Source: CBDCFV01 sp965261795 (GTDB lineage Bacteria > Chloroflexota > Dehalococcoidia > Lucifugimonadales > UBA3495). Taken from it: a stretch of 64,000 nt of DNA. The first letter of the stretch is position 1, and each line of letters begins with the position of its first letter. Under the pieces are notes generated by a model. The model was not told where the DNA came from. It did no database searches and saw nothing but the letters and a program-made list of their open reading frames with translations. Below are positions 23,092 to 32,028 of this stretch, in pieces. A program made the position numbers and the translations under genes. The stretch covers positions 3,410,001 through 3,474,000 of the forward strand of contig OZ253476.1 in NCBI GenBank assembly GCA_965261795.1. Reading direction: 5' to 3'.

Positions 23092-23727
23092 ATCGCTGAG
23101 GGTGCCCTTGGTGCTGGGGATGTTTTGCGGGGCGCGAGGGTCCAGTTCTACTGCGTCCCGCAGGGCACGGGCCAAGGCTTTGAACAATGCCTCTGCCTTG
23201 TGGTGAGGGCTGACCCCGGCCAGTATCTTGGCGTGCAGGTTGATCTGCCCTTCGATAGCAAAGGATTCCAGAAGGTGACCGACGAGGTCGCCGGACAGGG
23301 TTTCAACCATCGTGCCATTCAGCCCGGTGTCCAGGATGGCGTAGCTTCTTCCGCTACAGTCCACGGCCACCATGGCCAAGGTTTCGTCAAGGGGCACCAG
23401 CGCATGACCCATGCGCCGGATTCCACGGGCGTCACCCAAGGCTTGACGGAAAGTCCGTCCCAGCATGATGCCCACGTCTTCCACCAGATGATGCCAGCCA
23501 ACGTGGACGTCGCCCCGGGCGCGTACTGTTATGTCAAACAGACCGTGCCGCGCCAACTGGTTCACCATGTGGTCCAGGAACCCATTGCCAGTGTCTACGT
23601 CGTACTTGCCTTGGCCGTCCAAGCAGAAGGTCACGGTGATGCTGGTCTCACCGGTCTGGCGCTCCAGCGACGCGACCCGCGGCTCGAGTGGAGCGATTTG
23701 GCCGGTGGGAGTGATTTGATTAGTCAA
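23089..23727 (-). CDS. hisB: Imidazoleglycerol-phosphate dehydratase HisB
   Basis: 212 residues, a normal monofunctional HisB. The metal-binding signatures are present: GFLDHMVNQLARHGLFDI near 49, GWHHLVEDVGI near 77, and SPHHKAEALFKALARALRDA near 172. It dehydrates imidazole glycerol phosphate to imidazole acetol phosphate in histidine synthesis. Last gene of the his cluster, 11 bases after hisC. Confidence 0.95.
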   Translation of the reverse strand: MTNQITPTGQIAPLEPRVASLERQTGETSITVTFCLDGQGKYDVDTGNGFLDHMVNQLARHGLFDITVRARGDVHVGWHHLVEDVGIMLGRTFRQALGDARGIRRMGHALVPLDETLAMVAVDCSGRSYAILDTGLNGTMVETLSGDLVGHLLESFAIEGQINLHAKILAGVSPHHKAEALFKALARALRDAVELDPRAPQNIPSTKGTLSD

Positions 23728-23738
23728 TTCGGCAGACC

Positions 23739-24875
23739 CTAAACCAAGTCAGCTAGCGCGGACACGACGGCGTCGGTCTCATGGGGCATCCCCACGCTGG
23801 TGCGGATACAGTCTTTGAGTTGGGGGGTGCTGAAGTAGCGCAGGAAGATGCCGCGGCTGCACATTCCTTCAAATATTTCTTCCGCCCGCCCCTCAGGAAC
23901 GCGGATGAGGATGAAGTTGGCTTGGGAGGGCCAGACCTTGATGTTCGGCATCTCGCCAAGGAGGGCCAGCATGCGGTCTCGTTCATCCGCCAACGTCCTG
24001 ACCCGCTCCAATAGCAACTCCTTGTCCTCCAAGGAGGTCATCAACGCGACTTCGGCGGCTTGGTTGACGTTGTAAGGAGGCTTGACGGCCATCATGATTT
24101 CGGCCAGTTGCGGTTGCATCACGCCCAAGCCTATCCGTAGCCCAGCCAAGCCGGCCCATTTGCTGAAGCTGCGCAACACCACGAGGTTGGAATATTCGTC
24201 CACCAATGGGAGCACCGTGTGGCCGCAAAATTCGTAGTAGGTCTCGTCCACGACCACTAGAAGGCCGGTCTCGAGCAAGCCTCGAATCTGGGCTTCGGTA
24301 GCGATGTTGCCTGTGGGATTGTTTGGGGACGCGAAGAACACGGCCTTGCTTTTAGACGTTACCGCCAAGGCGACGGCCTCAACGTCTATTTCAAAGTCTT
24401 CGCCCCTCTCGACGGATATGGTTTCCCCGCCGCAAATACCGGCGGATATGGCGTACATGCCGAAGGTAGGGGCGGGGATGATGATGTTTTCGCCGGGGCC
24501 AACGAACATGCGCATCAACAGGTCGATCAACTCATCGGAGCCGTTGCCGGCCACGATGTGGGAGGATGGCACCTTCAGATAATCGGACAGGACTTCACGC
24601 AGTCTACGCTGCTCCGGGTCGGGGTAGTGGTTGTAGTTCTGAAAGGCGCCCAGCGCCTCCATGACCTTGGGCGATGGCCCATAGGGATTTTCGTTGCCGT
24701 TCAGCCTTATGACTTTTTCAGGGGGAACACCGGCCCTTGCGGCGATGACCTCCATAGGGTCTACACCCTGATAGGGCTTCAGGCCCTGGATGTGACTTAC
24801 CATCAAGTCTTTGACGTCGTTCGATTTATTCATGACACCAACCCCGCAGTCCAAAGCACGTACTGGACTGTTCAT
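23739..24875 (-). CDS. hisC: Histidinol-phosphate aminotransferase HisC
   Basis: A fold-type I PLP enzyme of 378 residues: LNGNENPYGPSPKV, the VDETYYEF aspartate/tyrosine strand, and the PLP-lysine motif SFSKWAGLAGLRIG. The start at 24875 overlaps the stop of the Uma2 gene (TAATG), giving coupling. A shorter start at 24833 (MNKSNDVKDLMVSH) fits usual family starts and cannot be excluded. It transaminates imidazole acetol phosphate to histidinol phosphate. Confidence 0.95.
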   Translation of the reverse strand: MNSPVRALDCGVGVMNKSNDVKDLMVSHIQGLKPYQGVDPMEVIAARAGVPPEKVIRLNGNENPYGPSPKVMEALGAFQNYNHYPDPEQRRLREVLSDYLKVPSSHIVAGNGSDELIDLLMRMFVGPGENIIIPAPTFGMYAISAGICGGETISVERGEDFEIDVEAVALAVTSKSKAVFFASPNNPTGNIATEAQIRGLLETGLLVVVDETYYEFCGHTVLPLVDEYSNLVVLRSFSKWAGLAGLRIGLGVMQPQLAEIMMAVKPPYNVNQAAEVALMTSLEDKELLLERVRTLADERDRMLALLGEMPNIKVWPSQANFILIRVPEGRAEEIFEGMCSRGIFLRYFSTPQLKDCIRTSVGMPHETDAVVSALADLV

Positions 24876-25693
24876 TATTTCTCTGATTGCAAACGGCGCA
24901 ACTCTTCCTCAAGCTGGCGTATTCTGGCCCGGTCGGCCTCATAAGCGGCTTCGGCCTGCCGGCGGGCGGCGGCTTCGGCATTGGCGCGGGCTTCCGCCGC
25001 TTGGGCCAGAGCTTCTGCGTCCCGACGGGCGGCCTGCTCGAGGCCTATGACGGCTTCCGCCTCTACCAGATTGCGGAGGTATGACATGGTCAAGGGGTCG
25101 TAGAACCGCAGCCACCCGGCGCGCCAACACAGGTCCAAGCCCAGCGCCAGGCTACGGCCCCAGATTACACCCTCGGCGTTCTGTTCCATTTTGATAGGTT
25201 GGTACTCGCCGTCTACCAACAGTTCGCCTACCAGCGGGTAGGGGTAGAACTCGCCGCCGGTGTTATCGAACCGCCAATATTCACCAATGCCCAGCTTTGC
25301 GTAAAGCTCCCGTTTGCGCCCGGTGTCTTCCGTATGGGTGCTTTCGGACGCAATCTCCAGAACGAAGTCCGGCGGCCGGCCCACGTCGCGCAAGTAGTAC
25401 CCGTTGCGGCGCCGGATTGCTACTTCGTTCACATTGAACGCGACGTAGCAGTCGGGCCGCACTACCTGCTGATTTCCCTCTTCGTCGACGTAATAGATAG
25501 GGGAGTCGCCGCTGACCAAGGCCGCGCTGCGCCTCAAGAAGAAACTTCTGACCACCTGCATTGTGTCGGTAAAATGGGGTTCCTGCTTCATGGCGTCGGG
25601 CAGCGGTTCATAGTCGTCGGGAGCGTCAGGGTCAGGAAGAGTCATGTGAGGCGCGACAGCTATCGGGCGGCTTGGCGGCAACCTGGTAGTCAT
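24875..25693 (-). CDS. Uma2-family (DUF820) restriction-endonuclease-fold protein
   Basis: Residues 25-190 carry the Uma2 pattern: VRPDCYVAFNV, then PDFVLEIASEST, then RELYAKLGIGEYWRFD, the PD-(D/E)xK-type core. The last 60 residues are an Ala/Glu/Arg-rich coiled coil (ARRDAEALAQAAEARANAE...). 272 residues. Such genes are common, numerous and often accessory in Chloroflexota and cyanobacteria, with unproven function. Here it sits inside the histidine cluster between hisD and hisC, coupled by one-base overlap to hisC. Confidence 0.85.
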   Translation of the reverse strand: MTTRLPPSRPIAVAPHMTLPDPDAPDDYEPLPDAMKQEPHFTDTMQVVRSFFLRRSAALVSGDSPIYYVDEEGNQQVVRPDCYVAFNVNEVAIRRRNGYYLRDVGRPPDFVLEIASESTHTEDTGRKRELYAKLGIGEYWRFDNTGGEFYPYPLVGELLVDGEYQPIKMEQNAEGVIWGRSLALGLDLCWRAGWLRFYDPLTMSYLRNLVEAEAVIGLEQAARRDAEALAQAAEARANAEAAARRQAEAAYEADRARIRQLEEELRRLQSEK

Positions 25694-25836
25694 ATCAAAC
25701 CTCCTGAGACAGACCTCTGCTCACTGATGACGAAGACGAATCTGTCCCATGATAGCATACGGATAGAATACGCCCGCTCCCGGCCCCGGCGCTGCAATCT
25801 CTTCATTCCCTCGATCTAAAAGTGGCTACACGCCGG

Positions 25837-27180
25837 CTAAACTGCGCGGGTGTTAAGGTGTTCCAGCCGTATCTGGATGGCGCTGGCGTGGGCCGACAAC
25901 CCCTCGGCATGGGCTATCTGAACGGCGGACGGGCCAAGCTTTTGGAAGTCGGCGGGAGTCAACCCAACCACAGGCATCCGGCGTAGGAATTGATGGACGC
26001 TGAGGGCGGAACTGAAGCGGGCGGTCCCACCGGTAGGCATTACGTGGCTGGGGCCGGCGATGTAGTCGCCCATGACCTCGGGGGAAAATTCTCCCAAGAA
26101 CAGCCCGCCGGCGTGCCTGACTTTGTCGGCCCAGTCCCAAGGGTTGGCGACCATCATGCACAGGTGCTCGGGGGCCACGCGATTCACCAATTCCACCGCT
26201 TCGTCCAAGGATTCAACCAGGACAATGCGGCCCCGGCGCTCCAAGGCGCTGCGGGCCAAGTCACCCCTGGGTTGAGAGTCCAGAATTTTGTCCAACTCCG
26301 CCTGCACCCGGTCAACCAAGTCCGGAGAGTTGGTGACCAGAATAGCGGTTGCCATCGGGTCGTGTTCCGCCTGCGCCACCAGGTCGGTGGCGCAAAAAGC
26401 CGGGCTGGCAGTTTCGTCGGCGACCACGATGGTCTCGGTGGGGCCAAATATCCCGTCGATGCCCACTTGTCCCTGCACCAAGGACTTGGCCAAGCCAACA
26501 AAGAGGTTGCCAGGCCCGCAAATCTTGTCCACTTTGGGGATGGACTCGGTGCCGTAGGCCATCGCCCCGATGGCGGGTACGCCGCCTACTTGGTAAACGG
26601 CATCCACACCGGCTATTTCAGCCGCCACCAGCACCGAGGGGTTAAGCGGCTCCGACCCTCTGCGCGGCGTTGAGAGCACTATTTCGCTCACTCCGGCCAC
26701 TCTGGCAGGAATGGCGGTCATCAAGACAGTGGACGGATAGGAGGCGGTGCCGCCGGGGGCGTAAAGGCCCACACGGTCCAAGGGACGCACCAACTCCCCC
26801 AAGCCTTGGGTAGTGTCCATCCAGTCCTTGGGGACCACTGCTTCGTGGAACTCCCGGACGCGTTGGGCCGCCAACTCTAGGGACTGGCGTAACTCGTCGG
26901 AAACGGAGGCCCGGGCCTCGTCCATCTGCTGCGGGCTGACCCGCAGGTCGTCCAGGTCCACCCCGTCCAGTAACTTGGCGTAGTGGAAGACCGCTTGGTC
27001 GCCCTTGTCGCGAACGTCGTGGAGCATCCTTATGACGGACTCTTCGGGCGTCACCGACTCTCCGAAAATCTCTCGAGTACGGGACAGCACGGCCTCGGGC
27101 AGCCCGGTGAAGTCCAAAGGGTCAAGGCGGGTCAACAGATCGTGCGCACCGCTTATGCCTCGAATCAGCTTAAGCTCCAC
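25837..27180 (-). CDS. hisD: Histidinol dehydrogenase HisD
   Basis: 447 residues. It has the LYAPGGTASYPSTVLM, KICGPGNLFVGLAKSLVQG and GIFGPTETIVVADE motifs, the catalytic VAPEHLCM (Glu-His), and the late FLGEFSPEVMGDYIAGPSHVMPTGG stretch with metal-binding residues. It makes histidine from histidinol with two NAD+. The start overlaps the stop of the phospholipase-like gene by 11 bases. Confidence 0.95.
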   Translation of the reverse strand: MELKLIRGISGAHDLLTRLDPLDFTGLPEAVLSRTREIFGESVTPEESVIRMLHDVRDKGDQAVFHYAKLLDGVDLDDLRVSPQQMDEARASVSDELRQSLELAAQRVREFHEAVVPKDWMDTTQGLGELVRPLDRVGLYAPGGTASYPSTVLMTAIPARVAGVSEIVLSTPRRGSEPLNPSVLVAAEIAGVDAVYQVGGVPAIGAMAYGTESIPKVDKICGPGNLFVGLAKSLVQGQVGIDGIFGPTETIVVADETASPAFCATDLVAQAEHDPMATAILVTNSPDLVDRVQAELDKILDSQPRGDLARSALERRGRIVLVESLDEAVELVNRVAPEHLCMMVANPWDWADKVRHAGGLFLGEFSPEVMGDYIAGPSHVMPTGGTARFSSALSVHQFLRRMPVVGLTPADFQKLGPSAVQIAHAEGLSAHASAIQIRLEHLNTRAV

Positions 27181-27928
27181 TCAAATACTCCTTCGCGTGG
27201 AAGATAGTCTCTTCCAGAACCCTCTGTTGGTAAGTGTCCAGCAGTTCCTCGGGGACCTTCTCGTAAACGCGCTCCAAGCTATGGGGCATGGCTTCCAGGA
27301 AACGGTCAACGGACTGCTGAACGTCATCGTTGTCCCGGTACATGCGGTTAAGGGCCCGTTTCAGACGTTCCCAACTGAACTCCCACCCCATAAACCGGTG
27401 CACCCACTCACGCCACTCATTGAGCACCTCTCCCTCCAGGAACGACACTTCGAGCAGCTGGTCGGAGCAGACGATGTCTTCCGCAGCCTGTTGAAATCCG
27501 TTCATGGCTGGGAAGGCCCTGCGGTCCATTTCCAACTGAAGGGCACGGTCCCAAATATGGGCTTCAACCTGGTCTCCGGTGACACGGGTTTCCTCGTCGA
27601 AATAGGCGCGGTACATGGTGGTGATCCACACTTCGTCGGCGACCAAGTGGCTGATATAGCCCAGCATGAATGCTTGAGTGGCTGGTGTTAGATTCGGGTG
27701 GTCGGCCAATTCGGGGTGGCGTTCGAGCATAGTGCGTGCGCCAGTGCCTACCATCTCTACCGACAAGGGAGCAAAGTGGGTAGTCTCCCTAGGCCACCGG
27801 GTCATCGCCCGTATGTCTGGACTGGTTGAGCCGAGGAAGAAACTGCCCACGTGGTCGTAGATGCTCCCCCAGTCCAATTGCTCTGCGGCTTGGTTGGCCA
27901 AGAATACGTGCATCGGCAAGTTAGGCAT
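27170..27928 (-). CDS. Zinc-dependent phospholipase C-like protein inside the his operon
   Basis: 252 residues with the pattern of the PF00882-type fold: MPNLPMHVFLANQAAEQ (first His), FFLGSTSPDIRAMTRW (Asp), RETTHFAP (His), and FMLGYISHLVADEVW (His, Asp), giving the histidines and aspartates of the metal site. There is no signal peptide, so it is probably cytoplasmic. It is packed between hisG (4-base gap) and hisD (overlap), so it is co-expressed with histidine synthesis; a direct role there is not known. The substrate is unknown. Confidence 0.65.
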   Translation of the reverse strand: MPNLPMHVFLANQAAEQLDWGSIYDHVGSFFLGSTSPDIRAMTRWPRETTHFAPLSVEMVGTGARTMLERHPELADHPNLTPATQAFMLGYISHLVADEVWITTMYRAYFDEETRVTGDQVEAHIWDRALQLEMDRRAFPAMNGFQQAAEDIVCSDQLLEVSFLEGEVLNEWREWVHRFMGWEFSWERLKRALNRMYRDNDDVQQSVDRFLEAMPHSLERVYEKVPEELLDTYQQRVLEETIFHAKEYLSGA

Positions 27929-27932
27929 GCCC

Positions 27933-28943
27933 TTAGATTACCCCTTCGGCGTGCACCTTGTCGAATAATTGGCGATATGCGTAGGAGTGCTGGTCAAACA
28001 GGTAGTCAACTTGAGAGGCGGCGATATCCACGGCCCCGCAGTTTCGGAGATGGTCGACCGCTTCCAGCAGTTGCGACTTTTTTATCAGCAGGCTCACCCC
28101 GTACCAGTCTTCTTCCTCCACATTGTAGACCCGTCCGACGGTCGGGCCGCGCAGGCCGGCCAGTTCAGGCCGCGCCAGCACGGTGCCGCTAACATCTTCA
28201 GCGGAACCGCCCTTCACATTGGCGGTGATGCGGTAGAAAGGCTCGGCGCGGAGATGGGCTTCCATCACCTCCATCAGTGAACGGGTCAGTTCCAAAGCCT
28301 TGCTTGACTGGCGCAGAAGGTGAGTATTGCCTATCAAACATGCTTGGGATACCAGTATGGTCCCCTCTTCCAACGTCTTGAGCCGGTTTTCCCGCAAAGT
28401 CGCTCCTGTGGCGGTGATGTCGGCGATCAAGTCTGCGTATCCCGCTGTCGGGGCTGCTTCCAGCGTTCCGCTGGCGGCGACCAGTGTGAAGTAGTTGACG
28501 CCCAGGTCGAAGAGGTATTTGCGCAACAACACCGGGTATTTAGTTGCGATACGGAGTTGTTTGCCTTGCTGCCGGAACTCCAGCGCCAAGTCAGCCAAGT
28601 CGGCCATTGAGGTAACGTCCACCCAGGAGTTGGGGACCGCCAGGACGAATTCGCAGCGGCCGTATTTAAGGTCTTCTATGAGGGTAGCCACGCCATGAGC
28701 GTCGTGCCGGTACTCCAAGTAGCGGTCCAAGCCGGTGACGCCCAGTTCCGCGCTTCCCTCTTCGACCTTTTGGGTGATGTCAGCAGTGCGTTGAAAGAGT
28801 ACGTCCACACCTGGAACCGCGGGAATATCGCCGGTGTAACGCCGGGCGCTGGGCCGGCGAACGGAGAGGCCGCAAGCCCGCATGAAGTCCAGCGTTGCCT
28901 GGTGGAGGTCTCCGTCGCTGGGCAGGATGACACGCAAAGACAT
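27933..28943 (-). CDS. hisG: ATP phosphoribosyltransferase HisG, long form
   Basis: 336 residues. The catalytic domains have LRVILPSDGDLHQATLDFM, DVLFQRTADI, and the PRPP-region run ADLIADITATGATLRENRL. After about residue 235 a regulatory C-terminal domain follows (GPTVGRVYNVEEEDWYGVSLLIKKSQLLEAVDHLRNCGAVDI), typical of the long hexameric form inhibited by histidine. It catalyses the first step of the pathway. It is 7 bases after the HisRS-like gene. Confidence 0.92.
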   Translation of the reverse strand: MSLRVILPSDGDLHQATLDFMRACGLSVRRPSARRYTGDIPAVPGVDVLFQRTADITQKVEEGSAELGVTGLDRYLEYRHDAHGVATLIEDLKYGRCEFVLAVPNSWVDVTSMADLADLALEFRQQGKQLRIATKYPVLLRKYLFDLGVNYFTLVAASGTLEAAPTAGYADLIADITATGATLRENRLKTLEEGTILVSQACLIGNTHLLRQSSKALELTRSLMEVMEAHLRAEPFYRITANVKGGSAEDVSGTVLARPELAGLRGPTVGRVYNVEEEDWYGVSLLIKKSQLLEAVDHLRNCGAVDIAASQVDYLFDQHSYAYRQLFDKVHAEGVI

Positions 28944-28950
28944 GGCGTTA

Positions 28951-30435
28951 TCAGTTGACCACAGGTTCTTGCCGGGCCTGCGCAGTATCGTGGATTGTCA
29001 CCTGACCGCCGCTGCCCACGGTAATCACTTGCGGGATTCCTTTACTTTGGGCGTAGGCCAAAGCCCGCCTCAAGTCCAAGTCACATACGTCCAACTCGGT
29101 ATTGACGCCCTCCCCTCGCAATGCCGAAGCAGTCCCGCAGGCCTGTTCATAACCGTCCGGCCCCTCGGCCATGACGAATGCGCCGCATTGCGCCCGATCG
29201 GCCTTGGCAATGTCCCATTGCTGGTGGCTCAACTGGAGCAAAGTTTCCAGGTTGTAAGCGAACCCTAAGGCGGGTACCGGCTCTTCGCTGCCTAAGGCTG
29301 TGGCCAAGCTATCGTAACGCCCGCCGCCTCCAATGGGGGTTGGTGAGCCGGGATAGGTAACCTCGAACACCAGCCCATTGTAGTAGGCCAGTCCGCGGAC
29401 CAAGCCCAGGTCGACTTTCAGGCTCCGTGCTATGTCCGGCTCGGTCAGGACCAGTTGGAGGAACTCCTCGAACCGGTCCACGGCGGCGGTGTCAGCCCCG
29501 GCTTCGGCCACCACGGTGCGAAGGGCGTCGAGGGACGGCCGAGGATCGCCGTTGATGCCAGCCAAGTCGCTGATTAACTCCATCCCGCGAGTCAACGCAG
29601 CGGCGTTGTCACCGCCGCGCAGCTTGCTCAGCAGGCGGCCCACGACTTCGTCGGGTTCCCTCTGGCCGAATTGGTCCACACCAGACCATTCCAGCAGGCC
29701 CTTCAAAACGGTCCGGGACTGATCGTCGTCAAGGCCATCAATGGCCCGGCTTAAAGGATCATCCCCGTTTTCGTAAGCGGCCAGGTTGAGAAGCCGGGCT
29801 TGGGCCATTACCGCGGGCACGGTCTCCCTTCCTTGCCTCAAGCGGGATACATTTTCGATTATGAACGCCGCCGCCCGTTCAGATACCCCCACAGCATTCA
29901 GGATGCTGTGCACCACGTCCAGGTCCGCGACATTGATTTGGAAGTCCGCGACCTCGAGTCGGGACGGGATTTCCGCCGCCAACCTGAGAAGCTCCACGTC
30001 GGACATGACGCCGGAGGAACCCAACAACTCGGCGCCCACTTGGGTGAATTGCCCGCTGCCATTGCCGTTCTCGTCATACCGGAAGACCGGGCCGCAGTAT
30101 TGCCACCGGGCGGGCAGCAATACTTCGTGGGCGTGTTCCAAGTAATGTCGCATGATCGGGGAGGTGAACTCGGGCCTCAGGCTCACCGAATTGTTGCCGG
30201 TGTCGGTGAAGCTGTACATGCGGGAGGCAAGTTCCCCGCCCGCTTTGCGGAGGAACAACTCGGTGGGTTCGAGGATGGGGGTTTCGAGGTAACGGTAGCC
30301 GTAACTGCCGATCAGTTGGAGCAAACGGTCCTGAAGGTCCCGTTTTTGCAGCCAAAGGTCTTGGGGCACGTCATACATCCTCCCAAGACGAGTTACCTGT
30401 TTCATACGAAATACGGGCTCAGCACGTTTCGACAC
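28951..30435 (-). CDS. Histidyl-tRNA synthetase-like protein at the head of the his operon
   Basis: 494 residues of class II HisRS type. Motif 2 is RPEFTSPIMRHYLEH ... YCGPVFRYDENGNGSGQFTQVGAE. The histidine motifs are VRGLAYYNGLVFE and GGGGRYDSL. A C-terminal anticodon-binding-like domain is present (AFVMAEGPDGYEQACGTASALRGEGVNTELDV). A helical insert occupies about 215-320. It could be a true HisRS or a HisZ regulatory subunit; the neighbouring HisG is the long form, which does not need HisZ, and the anticodon domain also favours a synthetase or derived paralog. Confidence 0.8.
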   Translation of the reverse strand: MSKRAEPVFRMKQVTRLGRMYDVPQDLWLQKRDLQDRLLQLIGSYGYRYLETPILEPTELFLRKAGGELASRMYSFTDTGNNSVSLRPEFTSPIMRHYLEHAHEVLLPARWQYCGPVFRYDENGNGSGQFTQVGAELLGSSGVMSDVELLRLAAEIPSRLEVADFQINVADLDVVHSILNAVGVSERAAAFIIENVSRLRQGRETVPAVMAQARLLNLAAYENGDDPLSRAIDGLDDDQSRTVLKGLLEWSGVDQFGQREPDEVVGRLLSKLRGGDNAAALTRGMELISDLAGINGDPRPSLDALRTVVAEAGADTAAVDRFEEFLQLVLTEPDIARSLKVDLGLVRGLAYYNGLVFEVTYPGSPTPIGGGGRYDSLATALGSEEPVPALGFAYNLETLLQLSHQQWDIAKADRAQCGAFVMAEGPDGYEQACGTASALRGEGVNTELDVCDLDLRRALAYAQSKGIPQVITVGSGGQVTIHDTAQARQEPVVN

Positions 30436-30468
30436 CGACGGTTATTGTACATCAGCCCACTTGCCGGT

Positions 30469-31665
30469 TCAACTTGAATGGACGGTGATATTGGGCCGAC
30501 CGGAAAGGCCAGCTTCAAGTCGTGGAGGCTCTTCCAATACATCAAGAACGGCTTGCGCGCAGTACACTCGATTACGCCGCCCTAGCCCCACTTGGGCCAC
30601 GATACCTGATGCTTCCAGCCGGTCAATGGCCCGTTGGGACGTCGTAAACGCAACTTCCAACCTGCGAGCTACGCCGGTTACAGTCCAAAAGGGATTATCT
30701 GCGAAGAGGTCCAGCACCCTTTCCGGGAGGCGTGATTGTAGTTGAGCTAATCCCATCCTCCATTGGGAAAACAAACCGTCGATACGCTGTATCCTATCCA
30801 CGGCATCATTGGACTGAAGAGTGACTCCTTTCAGGAAATAGGTCAGCCATTCCTCCCACTCGCCGCGCTCGGTGACCGCGAGGAGGCGAGCGTAGTATTC
30901 CTCTCGTGTGCTCTCAAAGTAGGCGCTAAGGTATAGCAGTGGAGAGGGGATAACATCCCGCTGAACCAGCAGCAGCGTAATGAGAAGGCGTCCAACCCTG
31001 CCATTCCCATCGAGAAACGGATGGACCGCCTCAAACTGAGAATGGACCAAGGCAGCGTGCACCAGCGGTGGCAGGGTCTCGTCATGCATGAACCGTTCCC
31101 ATGCGTACAAGCACGGCATGAGTTCCGCGGGCAGCGGAGGGACGTAGGTCGCGTTGCTCAGTGTGCACCCTGTCGGTCCAATCCAATTCTGCGTCTGCCG
31201 GAACGTCCCTGGCGTGGACACGTTGCCACGGACGCCCCGCATAAGACATTCGTGCAATTCCCGCACCAAGCGCAGCGACAAGGGCAGTGTCTTCAAACGT
31301 TCCAGCCCGAATTCCAGGGCAGCTACGTAGTTGCCCACCTCGCGCAGGTCGTCAGGGCTTCGTTCCACAACAGCGCCGGCCTCGGCAGCAAGCAACTCGC
31401 CAAGGGTTGCTTGGGTCCCTTCGATGCGGCTCGACAGCACGGCCTCTTTCCGGGTGAAGGGCCGAATCAGGAGATGGGGATTGTGCAAGCGGCGTCCTTC
31501 ACCTGCGAGCCTGCCGATGGCCCGGTCGGCGGAGGAGAGGCTCAACATCAGGCTTTCGTCCCAGGTAAGGGATGGGGGGAGCGGAGCCGGGATGTAGGTA
31601 TTATAGCCACCCGGACAGTTCACCATATGACCATGAGGACGGAGTTTTGGCTCAGACGTAGGCAT
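30469..31665 (-). CDS. Fic-domain protein (AMP-transferase type) with N-terminal inhibitory helix
   Basis: 398 residues. The Fic motif HPFLDGNGRVGR begins at H215. The inhibitory motif SSRIEGT at 78-84 provides the Glu (E82) that blocks ATP in class II Fic proteins. The N-terminus has the Fic_N start (YIPAPLPPSLTW) and residues about 330-390 form a winged helix (ATGVARRLEVAFTTSQRAIDRLEASGIV-like). Fic enzymes AMPylate target proteins; this layout is the common stand-alone bacterial type. Possibly autoregulated, given repeats upstream. Confidence 0.9.
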   Translation of the reverse strand: MPTSEPKLRPHGHMVNCPGGYNTYIPAPLPPSLTWDESLMLSLSSADRAIGRLAGEGRRLHNPHLLIRPFTRKEAVLSSRIEGTQATLGELLAAEAGAVVERSPDDLREVGNYVAALEFGLERLKTLPLSLRLVRELHECLMRGVRGNVSTPGTFRQTQNWIGPTGCTLSNATYVPPLPAELMPCLYAWERFMHDETLPPLVHAALVHSQFEAVHPFLDGNGRVGRLLITLLLVQRDVIPSPLLYLSAYFESTREEYYARLLAVTERGEWEEWLTYFLKGVTLQSNDAVDRIQRIDGLFSQWRMGLAQLQSRLPERVLDLFADNPFWTVTGVARRLEVAFTTSQRAIDRLEASGIVAQVGLGRRNRVYCAQAVLDVLEEPPRLEAGLSGRPNITVHSS

Positions 31666-31679
31666 TGCATTGCCCTCTG

Positions 31680-31873
31680 TTAGCGAAGATGAAAGCGACT
31701 GATGCTCTTATTATCGTTCAGCGATAATTCCGAAAACAAGGGCCGCCCGTCACGCTGCGTAAAGCCACTGGCGCATCGTCATGGCCTTCGGAGCATGGTT
31801 TGGGGGGCACGCTACCCAAGCTTCATGTTCGCCCTTATTAGTGAAGATGAAAACAACTGAGGTTCTTATTATC
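31680..31873. repeat. Pair of direct repeats upstream of fic
   Basis: A 36-base unit beginning TTAGCGAAGATGAAAGCGAC at 31680-31715 recurs at 31838-31873 beginning TTAGTGAAGATGAAAACAAC, with six differences. The first copy lies 15 bases before the fic start. They could be operator sites or the ends of a decayed element. The 31666-32028 gap is more AT-rich than its surroundings and holds no supported gene. Confidence 0.55.
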
Positions 31874-32028
31874 AGAAATATACATATACGAAAATAAGGA
31901 TGGGCCAGCGTAAATTGCGGAATTGCCCTAAGCATCGCTACATTGGACCGTTTGTACAACTATAGCCTAAAGCGGCCCGAAAATCGGGGCCGTTCAGAAG
32001 TGAGGGGACTTGCTTGCTTCAAACACCG

